Source: Gammaproteobacteria bacterium (GTDB taxonomy: Bacteria; Pseudomonadota; Gammaproteobacteria; Pseudomonadales; JADFDG01). From it: DNA of 64,000 nt. Positions 39,636 through 48,986 of this stretch are shown here, piece after piece. The stretch is taken from assembly GCA_018262975.1 (NCBI GenBank), contig JADFDG010000001.1:255355-319354 (forward strand), read 5' to 3'. The notes below the pieces were generated by a model, which searched no databases, was not told where the DNA came from, and was given only the letters and a program-made list of their open reading frames with translations. A program made the position numbers and the translations under genes. Position 1 is the stretch's first letter. Each line of letters starts with the position of its first letter.

Positions 39636-40570
39636 GGCACGCTCCCCGCCGGTGCAACGGCACGCAGCGGCATGACCTGGCGCGCGGCGGCGGCCAGCGA
39701 CGGGTCGACCAGGGACACGGCGCCGGCGGTTTCGATCAGCTCCCGGTGAATGCTCGCCGTGGGGCCGGCAACGAACACCAGCCGCCCGCAGCCACCCGCC
39801 AGTTGCGACAACAGGCGGACCAATGAGACCGGCTCCTGCGCCTGGGTGCCGTGCAGAACGATGGCGGATGCAGACACCTTGTCGCAGGCCACCATGAGGT
39901 CGGTCGCCGGCAGCGCGGCCGGCAACAACACCACCGGGCGCTCCAGTGCATGGAAGGCCACCGCGAGGATCAACAGCGCGACCGCGTCGGCGTCGCCGGG
40001 CAATGACGCCAGCAGCACCGGCGCCTCGCTGCCGATGTGGCGGGCTCCGAGTTGCACGCGGGTGGCAAGCTTGCGCGCCAGGTAACCTTCGACAAACGCC
40101 TGCTCGGCACGATCACCCGGCGCACCCTGCCAGCGCCCGGCCAGGTTCTGCCCGAGCGGATGCAGCAGTCGTTCGCACACGGTGGCGAACGGGTACAACG
40201 CCAGCGCCTCGTTCACCACGTCATCGAGGCGGTTCTCGTCGAACTGCGCCACGGCGCGCACCACGCGCGCACCGTAGGCCTGCCAGTCACCCCCGCTGCT
40301 GTCCGCCGGGACGGCATCGCCCGCATCACGCTCCAGCAGCGCACGCACCTGGCTGATGGACACGCCGCGGTTGATCCAGCCGACGATGTGCTCCACGCGG
40401 GCCACGTCGTCCTCGCTGTACAGGCGGTGCCCCTTGGGCGTGCGCACCGGCTTGAGCAAGCCGTAGCGACGCTCCCAGGCGCGCAGCGTCACGGTGTTCA
40501 CGCCGGTACGCTGCGATACCACCCGGATGGGAAACAGCCCGGGGCGCTCTTCGGCGTCGATGTCGTTCAT
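39632..40570 (-). CDS. MerR-family regulator of the LitR/CarH type, cobalamin ligand missing
   Basis: A 312-residue regulator. The N-terminal MerR helix-turn-helix (IRVVSQRTGVNTVTLRAWERRYGLLKPVRTPKGHRLYS) is followed by a helical bundle and a Rossmann-like domain as in CarH/LitR. The cobalamin ligand motif DxHxxG is not present; the matching stretch reads PGDADAVAL, and the WxxxEH site reads WQGAPGDRAEQ. It is therefore probably a class of LitR that does not bind B12 and may depend on another light sensor. It lies between DUF523/1722 and phrB, and TGTACA sites typical of this family flank the operon promoter. Confidence 0.8.
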   Translation of the reverse strand: MNDIDAEERPGLFPIRVVSQRTGVNTVTLRAWERRYGLLKPVRTPKGHRLYSEDDVARVEHIVGWINRGVSISQVRALLERDAGDAVPADSSGGDWQAYGARVVRAVAQFDENRLDDVVNEALALYPFATVCERLLHPLGQNLAGRWQGAPGDRAEQAFVEGYLARKLATRVQLGARHIGSEAPVLLASLPGDADAVALLILAVAFHALERPVVLLPAALPATDLMVACDKVSASAIVLHGTQAQEPVSLVRLLSQLAGGCGRLVFVAGPTASIHRELIETAGAVSLVDPSLAAAARQVMPLRAVAPAGSVP

Positions 40571-40579
40571 GAGGTGACC

Positions 40580-41566
40580 TCAGTGGAAGCTGCGCAGTCG
40601 CAACTCTTCCGGGTGCGGCGCCAGGTACACCTGGCGCGACAGGTAGGGATCCGGGAAGTCGGCGAGGAAGTGGTTGATGAGCGCCAGCGGTGCCGACAGC
40701 GGCAGCAGGCCGCGGCGGTATTTCTCGATGCTGTCGCGCAGGCGCTGGCGATGCGCCGGCGGCAGGTGCTCGCGGAAGTAGCCCATGATGTGCTGCAACG
40801 CGTTGGCATTGCCGCCGCGGGTGACCGGCCGGGCCAGCCCCTGCATGAGCGCGGCCACGTAGGCGTCACCGACGTCGGCGATCGGCTGCCCGGCCAGTTG
40901 CGCCAGCAGGCGACCGGTCTGCTGGTAGGCAGGGATGCTGTGCGCCATCAGCAGGTACTTGTGGTCGGTATGGAAATCGAGCAACGCCTTCGCGGTGAGG
41001 CCCTCGCGGCACAGTTGCCGCCAGCGCCACAGCACGAACACGCGCATCACGAAATTCTCGCGCAGCTGCGGGTCGTTCAGCCGCCCTTCCTCTTCCACCG
41101 GTACCAGCGGGTTGGCGGCCATGAACAGGCGCGCGTACACGCCGGTACCTTCGGCGCGGTCGGGCATGCCTTCGTGGGTGTACACCTTCACCCGCTCCAT
41201 GCCGCAGGTGGGCGAGCGCTTGGCGAAAACGTAACCGCACAGTTCGCCCAGGCCGGCCACCTTCGGCCGCGACCAGGCCTCCATCGCATCGGTGTGGTCC
41301 ACGCCGGTCTTGCCGGCGACCAGGCGGATGGCGCCATCGGCGCGTTTCTGCAGGCGGATGGAATCGCGCGGCGCGCCCAGGCCGATGGCCATCTCCGGGC
41401 ATACCGGTACCCAGTCGAACCACTGCGCGAGTTCACCCGTGCAGTACTGGTCGCGCTTGTGGCCGCCGTCGAAGCGCACGGGCGCCCCAAGCAGGCACTG
41501 GCTGATACCCACCGGGATGCGCGGAGGAGCGGTCGCTTCGGCAGAACGGTCGAGGGATTCAGGCAT
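40580..41566 (-). CDS. DUF523-DUF1722 (YbgA-like) protein
   Basis: A 328-residue protein with two domains. The N-terminal DUF523 part has VGISQCLLGAPVRFDGGHKRD, VPVCPEMAIGLGAPRD and KRSPTCGMERVKVY, with four conserved cysteines or metal-binding residues. The C-terminal DUF1722 part runs from NFVMRVFVLWRW through FHTDHKYLLMAHS to ADFPDPYLSRQVYLAPHP. In Pseudomonas, such a gene heads the light-response operon before the regulator and photolyase, as here. The ATG at 41566 lies only a few bases after a TACAAG box, so the mRNA could be nearly leaderless. Confidence 0.85.
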   Translation of the reverse strand: MPESLDRSAEATAPPRIPVGISQCLLGAPVRFDGGHKRDQYCTGELAQWFDWVPVCPEMAIGLGAPRDSIRLQKRADGAIRLVAGKTGVDHTDAMEAWSRPKVAGLGELCGYVFAKRSPTCGMERVKVYTHEGMPDRAEGTGVYARLFMAANPLVPVEEEGRLNDPQLRENFVMRVFVLWRWRQLCREGLTAKALLDFHTDHKYLLMAHSIPAYQQTGRLLAQLAGQPIADVGDAYVAALMQGLARPVTRGGNANALQHIMGYFREHLPPAHRQRLRDSIEKYRRGLLPLSAPLALINHFLADFPDPYLSRQVYLAPHPEELRLRSFH

Positions 41567-41735
41567 TACACTTGTACAGTGACTATGTGTTTGTACAAGT
41601 ATCTGCGAACCCCGGGGCTGAGGCAAGGGGGCCAAACTTCCCGCCAGGGCGACCCGGCGTACCTTTACCGATATGTTTTATAAGGCCTTTTTACAGATAG
41701 CCAACAATTCACCCGCGTACAAGCCCTTGTACAGC
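41567..41735 (-). promoter_or_regulatory. light-response promoter with LitR/CarH-type TGTACA operators
   Basis: Two TGTACA hexamers (41573-41578 and 41592-41597, period 19) overlap a possible -35 (TTGTAC) and -10 (TACAAG) on the minus strand, 16 bases apart. A third site is part of the perfect inverted repeat GTACAAG-CC-CTTGTAC (41717-41732). Spaced TGTACA pairs are the known target of this MerR class. Bound regulator would shut the promoter off in the dark. Confidence 0.6.
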
Positions 41736-41770
41736 CCGCCAACCAGAGGGCCCCGCCGTACAGGATTCCC

Positions 41771-42454
41771 TTAGCTCCGGGGCGCCGGCTTGTCCCCCGC
41801 GCCCTGCACCATGCCGGCAATCTTGCGTACGTCCGGGACCCCGTCGTCGCCGGGCACGGCAATGCCGCGCTGCACGGCGTCGCGCGCGCGGATGGCATCA
41901 CGCCAGCGCTGCAGGTTGTCCAGCCCGTCCACGCTCACTCCCGCCCAGTCGTGGATGCGCACCCACGGCCAGGCGGCCATGTCGGCAATCGAGTAATCGC
42001 CGGCCAGGTACTCGGCCTCGCCGAGACGGCGGTCCATCACCTCGTACAGGCGGCGCGTTTCGTTCTGGTAGCGGCTGATGGCCAGCGGCACTTTCTCCGG
42101 CATGTAGCGGGACCACACGTTGGCCTGCCCCTGCATCGGGCCGAGACCGCCCATCTGGAACATCAGCCACTGCAGCACCCGTGAGCGACCACGTACATCG
42201 GCGGGCAGGAAGCGCCCGCACTTCTCCGCCAGGTACACCAGGATGGCGCCGGACTCGAACACGCAGAAGTCGTCGTTGTCGTGGTCGATGATCGCGGGAA
42301 TACGGCCGTTGGGATTGATCTTCAGGAACCAGTCCTGCTTCTGCTCCAGCTCCATCAGTTTCAACGCGCGGAAGGTATAGGGCAGGCCCATTTCCTCCAG
42401 CGCGATCGATACCTTGTGGCCGTTGGGCGTGTTGGCGGTGAACAGTTCGATCAT
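41771..42454 (-). CDS. glutathione S-transferase (nu class, YfcG/YghU-like)
   Basis: A 227-residue GST. The N-terminal thioredoxin-like domain opens with [18 protein letters not shown] and has NPNGRIPAI and [12 protein letters not shown]; the helical C-terminal domain has [17 protein letters not shown] and [12 protein letters not shown]. The TPNG entry is that of YfcG/YghU, which act as disulfide-bond reductases using glutathione. It is the last gene of the TetR-controlled run and ends 205 bases before the light-response promoter. Confidence 0.9.
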   Translation of the reverse strand: MIELFTANTPNGHKVSIALEEMGLPYTFRALKLMELEQKQDWFLKINPNGRIPAIIDHDNDDFCVFESGAILVYLAEKCGRFLPADVRGRSRVLQWLMFQMGGLGPMQGQANVWSRYMPEKVPLAISRYQNETRRLYEVMDRRLGEAEYLAGDYSIADMAAWPWVRIHDWAGVSVDGLDNLQRWRDAIRARDAVQRGIAVPGDDGVPDVRKIAGMVQGAGDKPAPRS

Positions 42455-42473
42455 GGCGGCATTCCTCCGGAAG

Positions 42474-42896
42474 TCAGGCGCTGGTGACGGCCTTGGTCAG
42501 CGAGCCGGTGGCGATCAGGCGCTCCTTGCCGGCCGCATCGCGCGCATACGTCTCGCTGCGCATGAAGGCCAGCGTGCGGCCGAGGCGATCGACCGTGGCG
42601 CGCACGATGATGGTCTCGCCGCGGTTGGCCGGGCGCAGGATCGACAGGCTGGTGTCGCAGGTGACCGCGTGCTTCTCCGGCGGCAGCAGCGTGGACACCG
42701 CCAGGAAAACGCCCACGTCGTGCATCACCGCCATGATGCCGCCATGCAGCATGCCCTGGATGTTGGCGGTCATGTCGTTCACCTCGTAGGCGATCTCCGC
42801 GCGGCCATCAGCCGCGGACAGCAGGCGCAATCCGGCGGCAGCGTGCAGCGGCTGGGCCAGCACGTCGGCCAGCACGCGATCCAGCATCAAGGCCAC
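42474..42896 (-). CDS. PaaI-family thioesterase (hot-dog fold)
   Basis: A 140-residue hot-dog protein: [21 protein letters not shown] carries the family HGG motif, and [21 protein letters not shown] follows. Such enzymes hydrolyse acyl-CoA thioesters, for example phenylacetyl-CoA-like compounds. The GTG at 42896 has GGAGG eight bases upstream; an ATG three codons in (42887) is too far from it. It lies just after the GST-like gene, three bases downstream. Confidence 0.82.
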   Translation of the reverse strand: MALMLDRVLADVLAQPLHAAAGLRLLSAADGRAEIAYEVNDMTANIQGMLHGGIMAVMHDVGVFLAVSTLLPPEKHAVTCDTSLSILRPANRGETIIVRATVDRLGRTLAFMRSETYARDAAGKERLIATGSLTKAVTSA

Positions 42897-42899
42897 GGC

Positions 42900-43913
42900 T
42901 CAGCCCTCCAGCCAGCGCTGCGCGCCGACATCCGACAGCACCAGGTTCAGGCGCGCATCCTCGCGCAGCACGGCGTACTTGCGGCGGATCTCCGCCAGCG
43001 AGCGCGCGTGGTACTTCTGCACCTCCTGGGTGAAATCGACGCCGTCGATGTGCACGCTGAAGGTGGCCTGGCCGGCCGCCAGCGCACGCGCGTTGGCATC
43101 CGACCAGGGCAGGAAGCAGGCCGCCACCTCGTCGCGCAGCAGGCGCGACAGTCCCGGCATGAGGTTGGCCATGGGCTCGAAGTCACCCAGTGCCTGCGGG
43201 TCTTCCATGCGCTCGACGAAGGCGACCAGGTGCGGGGTGTTGCCGCGCAACCAGGTGCCCGCCGTCGGATCCGACAGCAATTCCTTGAACTGGCCGTAAA
43301 TGCCGAAATCCGCCATCGCCGGACGGGCACCGAACAGGTAGGCGCGCTCGCCCAGGTGGGCATCGAGGATCTGCGCGGTACGGATGAACGAGCGCTCGAT
43401 GAACGCCGCGTTCGCGGTGTTGCCGCGCCCGGAACCGACGAACGACAGGCGCGGCACCATGCGCTGCTCGAGCGACGGCGCCATCTGCCCGGCCGCCCCG
43501 GCCGGCGAGCCGGCCGGCACCACTTCCTGCGCGATGCGCAAGGCCGCCGACTTCGCGTCCGGTTCGTAGTACCAGCGGTAGTGGAACATGTGCTTGTTGC
43601 ACCACTCGTCGGCGTATTCCTCGATCAGTGCCGACAGGAAGTCGAGTGCCGCATCGGGAATGCGCACCGACGGCTCCGGAAATTGCGCCTCCAGTTTCTC
43701 CATGATCGGCGTGGAGTCCTGCAGGCCGGTGCCGTCCGGGCAGGCCAGGCAGGGTATCAACGGCAACTTCGCGTACTTGCCGAACTCGGCCATCTGGTCC
43801 ATGGAACGCACCACCCAGCGGTGCGGGATGCCCTTGTAGCGCAGGTAGGCGCGCACCTTCACCGAGTAGGGTGACATTTCGGCGCCGAACAGCCGGTATT
43901 GTTCCTGTGTCAT
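42900..43913 (-). CDS. glutathione S-transferase family protein, long form
   Basis: A 337-residue protein beginning with a GST thioredoxin-like domain (YRLFGAEMSPYSVKVRAYLRYKGIPH, then LPLIPCLACPDGTGLQDSTPIMEKLE) with an SPYS motif where the catalytic serine or cysteine would be. It has a larger C-terminal helical domain than usual. This longer form is annotated as GST in many proteobacteria, with no known substrate. It is 21 bases after the thioesterase gene, in the TetR operon. Confidence 0.82.
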   Translation of the reverse strand: MTQEQYRLFGAEMSPYSVKVRAYLRYKGIPHRWVVRSMDQMAEFGKYAKLPLIPCLACPDGTGLQDSTPIMEKLEAQFPEPSVRIPDAALDFLSALIEEYADEWCNKHMFHYRWYYEPDAKSAALRIAQEVVPAGSPAGAAGQMAPSLEQRMVPRLSFVGSGRGNTANAAFIERSFIRTAQILDAHLGERAYLFGARPAMADFGIYGQFKELLSDPTAGTWLRGNTPHLVAFVERMEDPQALGDFEPMANLMPGLSRLLRDEVAACFLPWSDANARALAAGQATFSVHIDGVDFTQEVQKYHARSLAEIRRKYAVLREDARLNLVLSDVGAQRWLEG

Positions 43914-43934
43914 GACAACTCCTCGTGGGTGCGT

Positions 43935-44744
43935 TCAGGCAAAGATCGCGACGGTCTGGCGGCCGATGGCCAGCAGCGTGCCATCATCGCGCCAGGTACG
44001 CGACTGGATGTGCGCGTAGCCCTGGGTGGAAAAGTCCGTCTGCGCGAGGTACTGCACGAAGCCCTCGCCGCCCTCGGGCATGGCGGCATCGGTGAACTCC
44101 AGCGTCCAGGTGAGTGTACTGATCGGCGCCGGGCGGGCGAACATCGGCAGCACCGCCGGCGGCCAGGCATCCACCAGCCCGAGCAGATGATCGAAGCCGA
44201 ATGCCGGCGACCGTTCACGGAAGCGCACCCAGCCACCCATGTCGCCGGTGGTGGCCGGCGGCTGCGTGAACGGCATCTGCCCGGCCGCGTAGCGGAAATC
44301 GAAGTGCTGGATGAATTCCAGCGTCAGGCCGGCGATATAGGGGACCGGCGTGATGTCCGCCGGCGCGGTGAACAGCGGTGCCGGCTGCGGCGCGATCAAT
44401 ACTGTCGAGGTCCGCGTGGCACCGAAACTGCCGAGCATCACCGCCGCCACCTGGCCATCCTGCTCGATACGCGCCTGCACCTGCACCACGTTCTTGCCGG
44501 CGCGCAGCACCTCGGCGGACACGTGTGCCGCCCCCGGTGCCAGCGGAGCCACCAGCGAAAAGGTCAGCGAGCGCGGCGGCTTTTGTTCGGGATCTTCCCC
44601 GGACGCGCGCAACACCGCGGTCGCACGACGATACAACAACGCGGCGACCAGTCCGCCGAAGGTGGCGCGCCCCTGCCCCCAGGTCGGCCGCACCTCGACG
44701 CGCTCACCGCTGTCCAGTGGCAACAACATGTCATCGAACTGCAT
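43935..44744 (-). CDS. acyl-CoA thioesterase domain protein (TesB-like)
   Basis: A 269-residue double hot-dog protein of the acyl-CoA thioesterase II type. GQGRATFGGLVAALLYRRA and PPRSLTFSLVAPLAPG are the N-terminal half; the second half has DMGGWVRFRERSP and PISTLTWTLEFTD. It likely releases fatty or aromatic acids from CoA. The start codon shares an A with the tetR stop (TGATG), so translation is coupled. Together with the GST and PaaI genes it suggests handling of a reactive CoA thioester. Confidence 0.82.
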   Translation of the reverse strand: MQFDDMLLPLDSGERVEVRPTWGQGRATFGGLVAALLYRRATAVLRASGEDPEQKPPRSLTFSLVAPLAPGAAHVSAEVLRAGKNVVQVQARIEQDGQVAAVMLGSFGATRTSTVLIAPQPAPLFTAPADITPVPYIAGLTLEFIQHFDFRYAAGQMPFTQPPATTGDMGGWVRFRERSPAFGFDHLLGLVDAWPPAVLPMFARPAPISTLTWTLEFTDAAMPEGGEGFVQYLAQTDFSTQGYAHIQSRTWRDDGTLLAIGRQTVAIFA

Positions 44745-45316
44745 CAGTTCAGCACTCCCAGGATGAGATCGACCTGCGCATCGAGGCGCGCAGGATCGCG
44801 TTCGTGGCGCGCCGTGGCCAGCAGACCGTACAGCGCGGTGAGCAGGAAGCCGGCGGCCACGTCCACGTCGAGGTCACGGCGCATGACCCGCTGCGCGATG
44901 CCCCGCCGGACGGTGTCGGCCAGCGCCGCCCGCATGCGTGCGGTGCCGGCCGCGAGGCGCGGCGCAACGGCCGGCAGCCGGGCGGACGGTTGGGCCAGCG
45001 TATTGGCCAGCAGACAGGCGCGGTAGGGACCGCGCGCGCGGTAGACCGAGGTGAAGAACTCGCGCAGGCCCGCCAGCGCGTCATCGTGCGCAAGGTAACG
45101 CCGGATGCGCGCTTCCACCACCCGCTCCAGGTAGTGATCGAGCGCCGCGGCAAACAGGCCGTCCTTGCTGCCGAAGCGATGATAAAGGCTGCTCGCCGGC
45201 AGACCGGTCGCGGCCTCCAGCGCGCGCGTGGACACGCCCTCGTAACCGTCCTGCCAGAAGGCCAGCATGGCAGCGTCGAGCACCTGGCTGTCGTCAACGG
45301 AACGCGGCCTGCCCAT
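44744..45316 (-). CDS. TetR/AcrR-family regulator
   Basis: A 190-residue TetR repressor. The helix-turn-helix (VLDAAMLAFWQDGYEGVSTRALEAATGLPASSLYHRFGSKDGLF, quoted only in part by function) is at residues 10-55, followed by a helical ligand domain. The ATG at 45316 has a strong AGGAGG site. A perfect 24-bp palindrome lies just upstream (45327-45350), its likely own operator. It is the first gene of a run thioesterase-GST-PaaI-GST. The ligand is probably an acyl-CoA or electrophile handled by those enzymes. Confidence 0.92.
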   Translation of the reverse strand: MGRPRSVDDSQVLDAAMLAFWQDGYEGVSTRALEAATGLPASSLYHRFGSKDGLFAAALDHYLERVVEARIRRYLAHDDALAGLREFFTSVYRARGPYRACLLANTLAQPSARLPAVAPRLAAGTARMRAALADTVRRGIAQRVMRRDLDVDVAAGFLLTALYGLLATARHERDPARLDAQVDLILGVLN

Positions 45317-45326
45317 GGCGCCTCCT

Positions 45327-45350
45327 ATATTGTATCGATCGATACAATAT
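45327..45350. promoter_or_regulatory. 24-bp TetR operator palindrome
   Basis: ATATTGTATCGA followed by TCGATACAATAT is perfectly self-complementary. It begins 11 bases before the tetR ATG, so a bound dimer would block its own promoter and the operon. The TGTATCGATCGATACA core matches known TetR operators in style. Confidence 0.8.
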
Positions 45351-45413
45351 TCCCCGCCGGGGGTGGCTGGCAATAGCCGCCGGCGAACGGCGGCCAAGGG
45401 CCGGGCCGGCACG

Positions 45414-46349
45414 CTAGCCGTGCGCGTCGCGGCAGTTCTCGCCGGGCAACTCGATTTCGATGGTGGTGTGCGCGAAGCCGAACGGCGCCAGACGCGCCTC
45501 CACGCGCCCCTTCAATACGGTCATCTCGCCAGCATCAAGGCTCCGCGCCGCCACCACGTGGGCCGTGAACACGTGTTGCTCGCCGTCGAGCGTCCACAGC
45601 CGGCCATGATGCACGGCAGCGACGTCCGCCTCCGCGCGCAGCGCCGCCTCCACATCCGCCAGCGCGGCACCGGCGGGCACCGCCTGCAGGAACACGCCGA
45701 TGGTCGCGCGCAAGGTACGCAGCACGTTGATCAGGATGAAAGCGGTGAATACCACCGACAGCAGCGGATCCAGCACCGGCCAGTCCACGAACATCAGCAC
45801 GATGCTCACCACCAGCACGGCGATCCAGCCGAGCATGTCCTCGAGCAGGTGCCAGCCCATCGCCTGCGCGTTGAGCGTGCCGCTGCGCTTCAGGCGCCAG
45901 GCCGCGAAGCCGTTCACCGCCACGCCCAGCAACGCCAGCAGGAACATGCCCTCGGCATGCGGCATCTCCGGCGCCCACAGGCGTGGCACCGCCTCCACCA
46001 GGATGAACACCGAACCGCCGACCAGCACCAGGCTGTTGATCAGCGCACCCAGCAGCGAAAAGCGCTGGTAACCGTAGCTGAAGGATGCGTCCGCACCGCG
46101 GCGCGCGACACGCGACAGGTACCAGCCCAGGCCCAGGGCCAGGCTGTCGCCCAGGTCATGCAACGCGTCGGCGAGGATGGCCACGCTGTTGGTCAGCAGG
46201 CCGCCGACCAGTTCCACCAGGGTGAAACCGAGGTTGAGGAAGAACGCCACGCCGATGGCGCGCGACTCATCATGCGCGTGGTGATGCGCGTGGTGGTGAT
46301 GCCCATCATGGGCGTGCGGATGACCGCCGTGCCGATGCTCAGTGCCCAT
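45414..46349 (-). CDS. cation diffusion facilitator (CzcD/ZitB-like)
   Basis: A 311-residue CDF metal exporter. The N terminus is His-rich (HGGHPHAHDGHHHHAHHHAHD), a metal-gathering tail. Six helices follow, with metal-site pairs HDLGD in TM2 and HLLED in TM5, and then a cytoplasmic domain. CDF proteins exchange zinc, cadmium or cobalt for protons. It is the last gene of the metal operon and overlaps the 125-residue gene upstream. Confidence 0.92.
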   Translation of the reverse strand: MGTEHRHGGHPHAHDGHHHHAHHHAHDESRAIGVAFFLNLGFTLVELVGGLLTNSVAILADALHDLGDSLALGLGWYLSRVARRGADASFSYGYQRFSLLGALINSLVLVGGSVFILVEAVPRLWAPEMPHAEGMFLLALLGVAVNGFAAWRLKRSGTLNAQAMGWHLLEDMLGWIAVLVVSIVLMFVDWPVLDPLLSVVFTAFILINVLRTLRATIGVFLQAVPAGAALADVEAALRAEADVAAVHHGRLWTLDGEQHVFTAHVVAARSLDAGEMTVLKGRVEARLAPFGFAHTTIEIELPGENCRDAHG

Positions 46350-46716
46350 GCACCTGCTCCAGGGTCAGCCGGTTGACCACGTGCCCGAGCAACCGCTCGG
46401 TGGCACGCAGGCGCGCTTCGGTATCCGCCAGGCACGCCAGCTGGCGCGCGCCATCGCGTGCTTCCAGCAACACGCACGGCGAGCGGTCCGCCGCCTCGCG
46501 CAACGCCCGCTGCACGGCCACCAACTCGTGTGCGTGCGCCGCCAGCAGGGCGGCACGGCGCGCGGGATCCTGCTCGCCAGCCTGCGCCGCCCAGTCGCGA
46601 TCCAGCACCAGCAGGCTCTTGTGCAGGCGCATGGCACGATCCTCCATGTCACCGTCGTGGGCGTACGCACCGGCGGCAAGGCCTGCCGCCAGCAACAGAC
46701 ACGCTATCCTGGTCAT
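46339..46716 (-). CDS. small exported protein of the metal operon, unknown function
   Basis: A 125-residue protein with a signal peptide ([18 protein letters not shown]) and a helical mature part containing two cysteines ([19 protein letters not shown]) and a histidine-rich end (VHGH). It overlaps the CDF start by 11 bases and follows copA with a 4-base overlap. It could be a periplasmic metal sensor or carrier, but no family is recognised. Confidence 0.62.
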   Translation of the reverse strand: MTRIACLLLAAGLAAGAYAHDGDMEDRAMRLHKSLLVLDRDWAAQAGEQDPARRAALLAAHAHELVAVQRALREAADRSPCVLLEARDGARQLACLADTEARLRATERLLGHVVNRLTLEQVHGH

Positions 46717-48986
46717 GTCGAGCTCCCCGCCGGACCGGGCCGGAAAAACCGCAGGCGATTGGCATTGCTGACCACCGTCACCGACGAGAGCGCCATCGCC
46801 GCGCCGGCGATCATCGGGTCGAGCAGCATGCCGGTGAACGGATACAGCACGCCGGCGGCCAGCGGAATGCCGGCGACGTTATAGACGAAGGCGCCGAACA
46901 GGTTCTGGCGGATATTGCGCAGCGTGGCCGCGGAGATCTCGATGGCATCGGCCACGCCGTGCAGCGAATTGCGCACCAGCGTCACGTCGCCGGCCTCGAT
47001 GGCCACGTCGGTGCCGCCGCCCATGGCGAAGCCGACCCGGGCCGCCGCCAGTGCCGGTGCGTCGTTGATGCCGTCACCGACCATGCCGACGCTGGCTCCA
47101 CCGGCTTTCAGGCGCTCGACCACCGCCGCCTTCTGTTGCGGCGGCACGCCGGCAATCACCTCGTCGATGCCCAGTTGCGATGCCACTGCCCGCGCGGTGC
47201 GTTCGTTGTCACCGGTCAACAACACCAGGCGCAGGCCGAGACGGCGCAGGCGATCCATGGCCGCAACACTGTCCTCGCGCAACGGATCACTGATGGCCAC
47301 CAGCCCGGCCAGCCGGCCATCGATGGCCACGTAAACCGGCGTCGCGGCGCGCGCGGTGACCTCATGCGCCGCACCGGCCAGCGCTTCGATACCTATGCCC
47401 GCCCCGGCCAGCAGGGCGGCGTTGCCTGCCAGCACCAGGCGCCCGCCAGCGCGACCACGCACGCCCTCGCCGGGCACCGCCGTGAATTCCTCCGGCGCAG
47501 CCAGCACCACGCCCCGCTCACGCGCCGCCTGCAGCACGGCCTGCGCCAGCGGATGCTCGCTGCCCTGCTCCAGCGACGCCACCAGGCCCAGCAATTCCGC
47601 CTCGGTCACACCGTCGACCACGTGCACCGCCGTCACCGACGGTTTGCCGCGCGTGAGCGTGCCGGTCTTGTCCAGCACCAGGGTATCGATGGACGCCGCG
47701 TGCTGCAGCGCTGCCCCGTTGCGCACCAGCACGCCGTACTCGGCCGCCTTGCCGATGCCGACGATCACCGCGATCGGCGTGGCCAGGCCCAGCGCGCACG
47801 GGCAGGCGATGACCAGCACCGTCATCGAGGTGACCAGCATCCACGCCATTGGCGGCTCGGGGCCGAATGCATACCAGGCCAGCGCCGTACACACGGCGAT
47901 GAGCACCACCGCCGGCACGAACACCGCCGCCACGCGATCGGCCAGGTGGCCGATGGGCGGCCGCGTGGACTGCGCCTGGCGCACCAGCGCGACGATCTGT
48001 GCCAGCAGCGTGTCACGACCGACGCGTTCGGCCACGTACACCAGCGTACCGTTCTGGTTGACGGTGCCGGCGGACAGCGGATCGCCGGCCTGCCTCGCCA
48101 CCGGCAGCGGTTCACCGGTGAGCATGGCCTCGTCCACCAGGCTGCTGCCGGATTCGACGCGACCGTCCACCGCGATCTTCTCGCCCGGACGCACGCGCAG
48201 GCGGTCACCGACGCGCACCGATGCGAGCGGCACATCGACTTCCTCGTCGCTCCCGTCGGCCCCGCGTCGCAGCAGGCGGGCGGTTTTCGGCGCCAGCCCG
48301 AGCAGGCGGCGAATCGCTGCCGATGCCCGGCCGCGCGCACGCTGCTCCAGCCACTGGCCCAGGTCGACCAGGCCGATGATCATCGCGCTGGCCTCGAAGT
48401 ACACGTGGCGCGCCTCGTGGGGAAACACCGCCGGGAACGCGACCACCAGCATCGAGTACAACCAGGCGGCGCCGGTGCCCAACGCCACCAGCGTGTCCAT
48501 GGTGGCGTGGCCGCCGCGCAGGGCGTGCCAGGCGCCGGTGAAGAAATGCCGGCCCGGCACCAGCAGCACGAACAGCGTGGCGAGTCCGGCCAGCCCCCAA
48601 CCAATGCGGGACTGCTGCGAATGCACGCCCATGTCGCCGGTGATCATGCCGTACAGCATGATCGGCACGCCGATGGCCAGCGCGAGCAGCGCGTGGCGGA
48701 ACAGGCGTTGGCCCCCGGCGACCTCGGCCGCCTCGCGAGCGGCCTGGGCGGCGTCTTCATCGACGATCACTTCCGCCGAGTAACCGGCGGCACGCACGGC
48801 TTCCACCAGCCGCGCCGGGTCAGCCGGCCCGCTCACCAGTGCCGTGCGTTCGACGAGGTTCATGCTGGCGGCGGTGACGCCGGGCACGGCGGCGAGCGCC
48901 TGCTCGATGCGCGCCACGCAACCGGCGCATTTGGCGCCGTCGACGGCCAGGCGACAGGTGTCGCCGGCAACATCCTGCTCACTCAT
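46713..48986 (-). CDS. copA: copper-exporting P1B-type ATPase
   Basis: A 757-residue P-type ATPase. One N-terminal metal-binding domain has KCAGC at residues 19-23. The transport CPC is in [10 protein letters not shown]. The phosphorylated aspartate is in [10 protein letters not shown], and GEPLPV, PLAQAV (HP site in SEHPLA) and [12 protein letters not shown] are all present. It pumps Cu(I) out of the cytoplasm. It lies between a MerR-type regulator and a CDF exporter. Copper rather than silver is the likely substrate, given the motif set. Confidence 0.94.
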   Translation of the reverse strand: MSEQDVAGDTCRLAVDGAKCAGCVARIEQALAAVPGVTAASMNLVERTALVSGPADPARLVEAVRAAGYSAEVIVDEDAAQAAREAAEVAGGQRLFRHALLALAIGVPIMLYGMITGDMGVHSQQSRIGWGLAGLATLFVLLVPGRHFFTGAWHALRGGHATMDTLVALGTGAAWLYSMLVVAFPAVFPHEARHVYFEASAMIIGLVDLGQWLEQRARGRASAAIRRLLGLAPKTARLLRRGADGSDEEVDVPLASVRVGDRLRVRPGEKIAVDGRVESGSSLVDEAMLTGEPLPVARQAGDPLSAGTVNQNGTLVYVAERVGRDTLLAQIVALVRQAQSTRPPIGHLADRVAAVFVPAVVLIAVCTALAWYAFGPEPPMAWMLVTSMTVLVIACPCALGLATPIAVIVGIGKAAEYGVLVRNGAALQHAASIDTLVLDKTGTLTRGKPSVTAVHVVDGVTEAELLGLVASLEQGSEHPLAQAVLQAARERGVVLAAPEEFTAVPGEGVRGRAGGRLVLAGNAALLAGAGIGIEALAGAAHEVTARAATPVYVAIDGRLAGLVAISDPLREDSVAAMDRLRRLGLRLVLLTGDNERTARAVASQLGIDEVIAGVPPQQKAAVVERLKAGGASVGMVGDGINDAPALAAARVGFAMGGGTDVAIEAGDVTLVRNSLHGVADAIEISAATLRNIRQNLFGAFVYNVAGIPLAAGVLYPFTGMLLDPMIAGAAMALSSVTVVSNANRLRFFRPGPAGSST

